Of a DNA stretch of 20,723 nucleotides, positions 17,879-20,723 are shown in pieces; within the stretch, counting starts at the first letter, position 1; every line of letters begins with the position of its first letter. Position numbers and translations under genes: made by a program. Source of the stretch: Larix sibirica (lineage: Eukaryota > Streptophyta > Pinopsida > Pinales > Pinaceae). The stretch covers positions 53,849 to 74,571 of the forward strand of contig NWUY0300009138.1 of assembly GCA_004151065.3 (NCBI GenBank), read 5' to 3'. Under the pieces are notes generated by a model. The model searched no databases and had not been told where the DNA came from. It saw only the letters and a program-made list of their open reading frames with translations.

Positions 17879-18220
17879 ATGGAGATAAATAAGGTTTTTC
17901 TTTATCCCCTAGCCTTTTTTGGAATTTATGTTGTTTATTTAAAAAAGTATTTAGGAGAAGTTTGGTGCGAAGGCACCAATTGTCACTGCTACAACATTAT
18001 TCTACTTTTATATAATGATGACATTGTCCTCTTGGCTAAGCATATTGGAGACCCCTATAAATACTTAGGTGTCAATCTCATTCATGAGCTTGACCTTAGT
18101 ATTGAAAAAAAGATTCAATATTTTTTACTTGGTCTTTTCTTCCAAATTTTTTTTACAAAAATAACTTGTTATATATCAGTGGTTGTCCATGCACTCATGG
18201 AAATATTGAATGGTTTATAA
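17879..18220 (+). pseudogene. Non-LTR (LINE-like) reverse transcriptase fragment
   Basis: An open frame of 113 codons contains LLLYNDDIVLLAKHIGD (about 18000-18050), close to the L-Y-A-D-D-I-V-L-L-A active-site block of plant LINE reverse transcriptases; the usual Ala is Asn here. YKYLGVNLIHELDLSIEKKI follows after a short gap, resembling the K-Y-L-G-I block that comes later in the LINE enzyme, so the intervening ~100 residues appear deleted. The first 30 and last 40 codons show no pattern. It is a scrap, unrelated to the two LTR elements. Confidence 0.55.
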
Positions 18221-19400
18221 ATAGTTGTATGTGTTTCTTGTCAAGTGCAAATTGTTTTCTTGAGGAACACTCCAATGACAAAGTTATTTATGAAAAGAAG
18301 GCATCAAGGTTCATTGGTGTGAATATAATACATAATATGAATCTTAGTGGCATTTATTAATAAACTAAACTATAACTCTAATAGACCATCGAACACTCAT
18401 CAAAAGTGGCTTGCATTGGAACTATTTTTATATGTCCCTAGGGCATAAGAAGGGGGCATAAGAAAAAGATCATTGACTAAATGCATTTTTAAATTCTAAG
18501 TGGAATTAATGTAAATTTCTTGCTTAATTTGACATTTATTTTCTAAAATGGTTGGATGGATGTGTATTGGAAAAACTTTTCATGTTTTTAATAAATTTTT
18601 GGTCTAACGTGTGAGCATAATAATAATAATAATAATTTAAGGTCAAAACCTAGCTATGTCAAGCTTACATGTCAAGCCCCCTTGTTTGTGGGACAAACAA
18701 CTTCCTCCATGCAATGATTCGCATTCTTAGTCTATGGTGGTGTAGATACCTTAACCCCTATAGATATGAATCTATGACCTCTGACCATTTGCAAAACAAG
18801 AATATGCACTCACGCCAATATTACACTATTCATAAGTAGCTATAGGTGTTTATTGCCAAGTGCAATTTGTTCTTTTAAGGAACACTCCAATAACAAATAG
18901 TGCTTTATAAAAATGAAGGAATCAAGATTTGTTGTTGTTTTGTGCAATACATAATATGTCTCTCAGTGGTGAGTTATTAATAAACTATAACTTTAGTTGA
19001 AAATCGAACTCTCATCAAAGGTGACTTGCATTAGGACTATCTCTACTTGTTCGCTTGGAGCATAAGAAAATATCATTGACTAATTTTACTTTTTATTTTT
19101 AGTGGAATTAATGTAAATTTATTGCTTAATTTGACATTTTTTTTCTAAAGCAGTTAGTTGCATGTGTATTTAAAAAAACAAACCCATGCTTCTAATAAAG
19201 GTTTGGTCTAATGTATGAACACAACAACAACAATGATAATAATAATATTAATTTAATATAATTTAAAGTCTTGACCTAGCCATATGCCAAACTGATGTAT
19301 GGAGTCACCTTTTTTGTGGGATAATGGAATCCCTCCAATTAATGATTTGATTGCTTCGTCTACAAAGGTATAGATACCCAACCCATCTTTGGGTTTTAAA
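18218..19400. repeat. Diverged direct duplication, period about 613 bp
   Basis: Copy 1 (18218-18830) and copy 2 (18831-19400) share many words in order: AAGTGCAA, GGAACACTCCAAT, AATACATAATATG, ATTAATAAACTA, TGGAATTAATGTAAATTT, GCTTAATTTGACATTT, TTTGGTCTAA and a trinucleotide run. They look about 70-75% alike by eye, with small indels. Copy 1 still encodes ASRFIGVNIIHNMNLSG, similar to the YKYLGVNLIHELDLS of the adjacent RT scrap; copy 2 has lost it. The copies are not flanked by a clear target duplication. They could be old solo-LTR-like units or a segmental tandem duplication. Confidence 0.7.
18617..18636. repeat. AAT trinucleotide microsatellite
   Basis: A perfect 20-base ATA/AAT run lies in copy 1 of the 613-bp duplication. 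Copy 2 has a broken version (CAACAACAACAATGATAATAAT) at the matching place, near 19220-19245. Confidence 0.9.
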
Positions 19401-19607
19401 CAACAAGTGACATGTCTATCATCTATTGTTGCACCCCACTACAAATCCAACTCAAGAGAAGGATGCCAAACAATCATAACTTAGAGAGGAGGCATACTAA
19501 ACATAGTTGGATCAACAACACATTTAGTTCCCACTGCATCCTAAGTCACCAATTCAAAATGTCTACATTAACATTGGTTCTTGAAATGTTGGGGATGAAA
19601 ATTTAAT
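19401..19607. other. Unassigned DNA
   Basis: A 64-codon frame at 19412-19606 has no recognisable pattern and unlikely composition for a protein (His, Asn and Ser rich). I do not consider it a gene. Confidence 0.4.
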
Positions 19608-20198
19608 GATACGGAAGTTGCTATAGGTGATTACTTACAGGGTACCCATGCCTTGGAGGGAATTTTGTTGGATGCATTCTAGAAAGATGAGCTTAGGAAC
19701 AATGATCATATCATTGATACCTTATTTAAAATCATGAATCTACTTCCACAATCCCTCTCTTTTGACATGAGTCAAGGTGTACCCAACTAGGGAAAACCAT
19801 GCTACTATACAACTTGAAAACAGTGCATGGTATGCTGACATGTATGTTCCATAAAAAATAACAACCATCCTATCTTGTAATCGAAGGATATCATGGATGT
19901 AAATGTTGTGGACCTATAAAATCATAGGTGGCTTGACAACCTACAAAATCTAATGTACCACTTCTTGAGGGTATTATTCCAAAATGAGTACCCTTATAGA
20001 AGAAAACCATTTACCATTTGATTTTAGTGGTACATCAGAGGGAACCTAGAGACTTGGAGCAATGACACCTACAAATTGGCTAAGGCATAGGAGGTAGAGA
20101 AGGAGAAGGACATTGCATGATGTTTTAATTTAAATGGGGAAAGTATCTTTGATGATATTAAATTTTTCGACCCCTATGTTGAGAAATTCCCATTGTGA
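19608..20198 (+). pseudogene. Decayed reading frame of unknown identity
   Basis: One frame (coordinate divisible by 3) reads as protein over nearly 200 codons but is cut by about ten stops. Convincing parts are DYLQGTHALEGILLDAF, IIDTLFKIMNLLPQSLSFDM, WLDNLQNLMYHFLRVLFQNE, YIRGNLETWSNDTYKLAKA and NGESIFDDIKFFDPYVEKF. The frame is kept across 590 bp without a frameshift that I can see, and ends at TGA 20196-20198. Stops are mostly TAG/TAA/TGA at places where CAG, TGG or GAA-type codons would fit. Composition is unlike the surrounding AT-rich DNA. I do not recognise a family; it may be a transposon gag-like part or an old host exon. Confidence 0.4.
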
Positions 20199-20723
20199 TG
20201 AAAAAAAAATTGTATTTTACAAGATTCCATATTGGTAGAATCTTAAGATTTCCTACATACTATATCCCATGCATATATTCAAAAAAAAATCATCTTCTTT
20301 ATGGAGGCACATATCATTAAAAAATAATATTTAGGTGCTACGAGATATCTTATTGCTTCAAATATTAAAAAGCAATATTGTCGAAACTAAAAAGTAAATA
20401 GAGGGGATAGTTCATCTTGGTCTTTAAAGAAGATGATGTCTGATGGACTTTCAAGAATCATATTCATCTCTAGTGAAGAATGTTATTTTTGGTATGAAGG
20501 TGCCTTATTTATATTGGTTGAACATATGACATTGATTCACCATATAAGGACATTTGCCAAGGTTGAAATCAAATGGTAATCTAAACCTTTTAAGCATATG
20601 TAAATGACATTCTTATTTTTCTATGGTTTAGGTCAGGGAAATTTTTAGGGGCGAAATTTTGCCAATTGGCTATTTTTTGGGCTTTTTTTCAAAAAATAAA
20701 TTTGTTATTTGGTCATTTTTAGT
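20199..20723. other. AT-rich DNA without recognised features
   Basis: There are A-runs near 20200 and 20281 and T-rich DNA at the end. GGCGAAATTTTGCC near 20651 is almost self-complementary. I see no coding pattern on either strand. Confidence 0.5.

Noticed and set aside
18740-18835. tRNA-derived SINE B-box (GATATGAATCTATGACCTC)
   Set aside because: It only loosely resembles a GGTTCGAATCC-type B-box, no A-box is seen at the right distance, and there is no tail or target duplication.
1-20723. CRISPR arrays, bacterial operons, ribosome binding sites, rRNA or tRNA genes
   Set aside because: The tandem repeats have no regular unique spacers, the elements are plant retroelements, and no RNA-gene sequence was recognised.
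20640-20723. Terminal inverted repeat or new LTR start at the window end
   Set aside because: GGCGAAATTTTGCC is nearly self-complementary but no partner sequence was found in the window and the region is cut by the edge.

Overview
The window looks like plant nuclear DNA from a large, repeat-rich genome. It is AT-rich and has very low density of intact genes. It holds the start of an L-type (legume-type) lectin gene, two different plant-type LTR retrotransposons nested in one another, LINE-like debris and several local tandem arrays. The repeat style and age fit a gymnosperm such as a conifer, but that is an inference and no sequence-level proof is available here. Two single N bases (1371 and 7082) show that this is assembled sequence.

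Layout. Positions 1-262 (minus) carry the 5' end of an L-type lectin or lectin-receptor gene with a signal peptide; it runs off the left edge. Positions 263-2000 are AT-rich intergenic DNA with at least five local tandem duplications and an RNase H-like retroelement fragment (1453-1704, minus). Positions 2004-2590 (minus) are a broken second L-type lectin copy on the same strand as the first.

Positions 2827-14654 are one complete but dead Ty3/gypsy element of 11.8 kb. It has 1355- and 1359-bp LTRs, a 5-bp target duplication (TACCT/CACCT), a tRNA-Asp-type primer binding site, the order gag-protease-RT-RNase H-integrase, a long decayed extra ORF after integrase, and a polypurine tract. Structure and primer site point to the Athila branch. 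The protease, RT and integrase each show a replaced catalytic Asp, and all genes carry stops or frameshifts. The LTRs differ by roughly 10-15% in stretches compared by eye, so the insertion is old.

The element sits inside an older LTR whose right part (14655-15984) has its own TATA box, poly(A) signal, TG...CA-type end and an initiator-tRNA-Met primer binding site (15987-15998). Only a short stub of the internal region of that older element follows.

Positions 16255-17730 hold two AT-rich tandem arrays. Positions 17879-18220 look like a non-LTR (LINE) reverse transcriptase scrap. Positions 18218-19400 are a diverged ~613-bp direct duplication. Positions 19608-20198 are a decayed but coherent reading frame of unknown identity. 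The last 520 bp show nothing I can name.

Only the lectin start appears to be a potentially live host gene. The most notable novelty candidate is the post-integrase ORF: a conserved-looking N-terminal part, a basic nuclear-signal-like middle, a coiled-coil-like stretch and a Trp/Tyr/Cys-rich end, preceded by a plausible splice acceptor and an internal polypurine tract.
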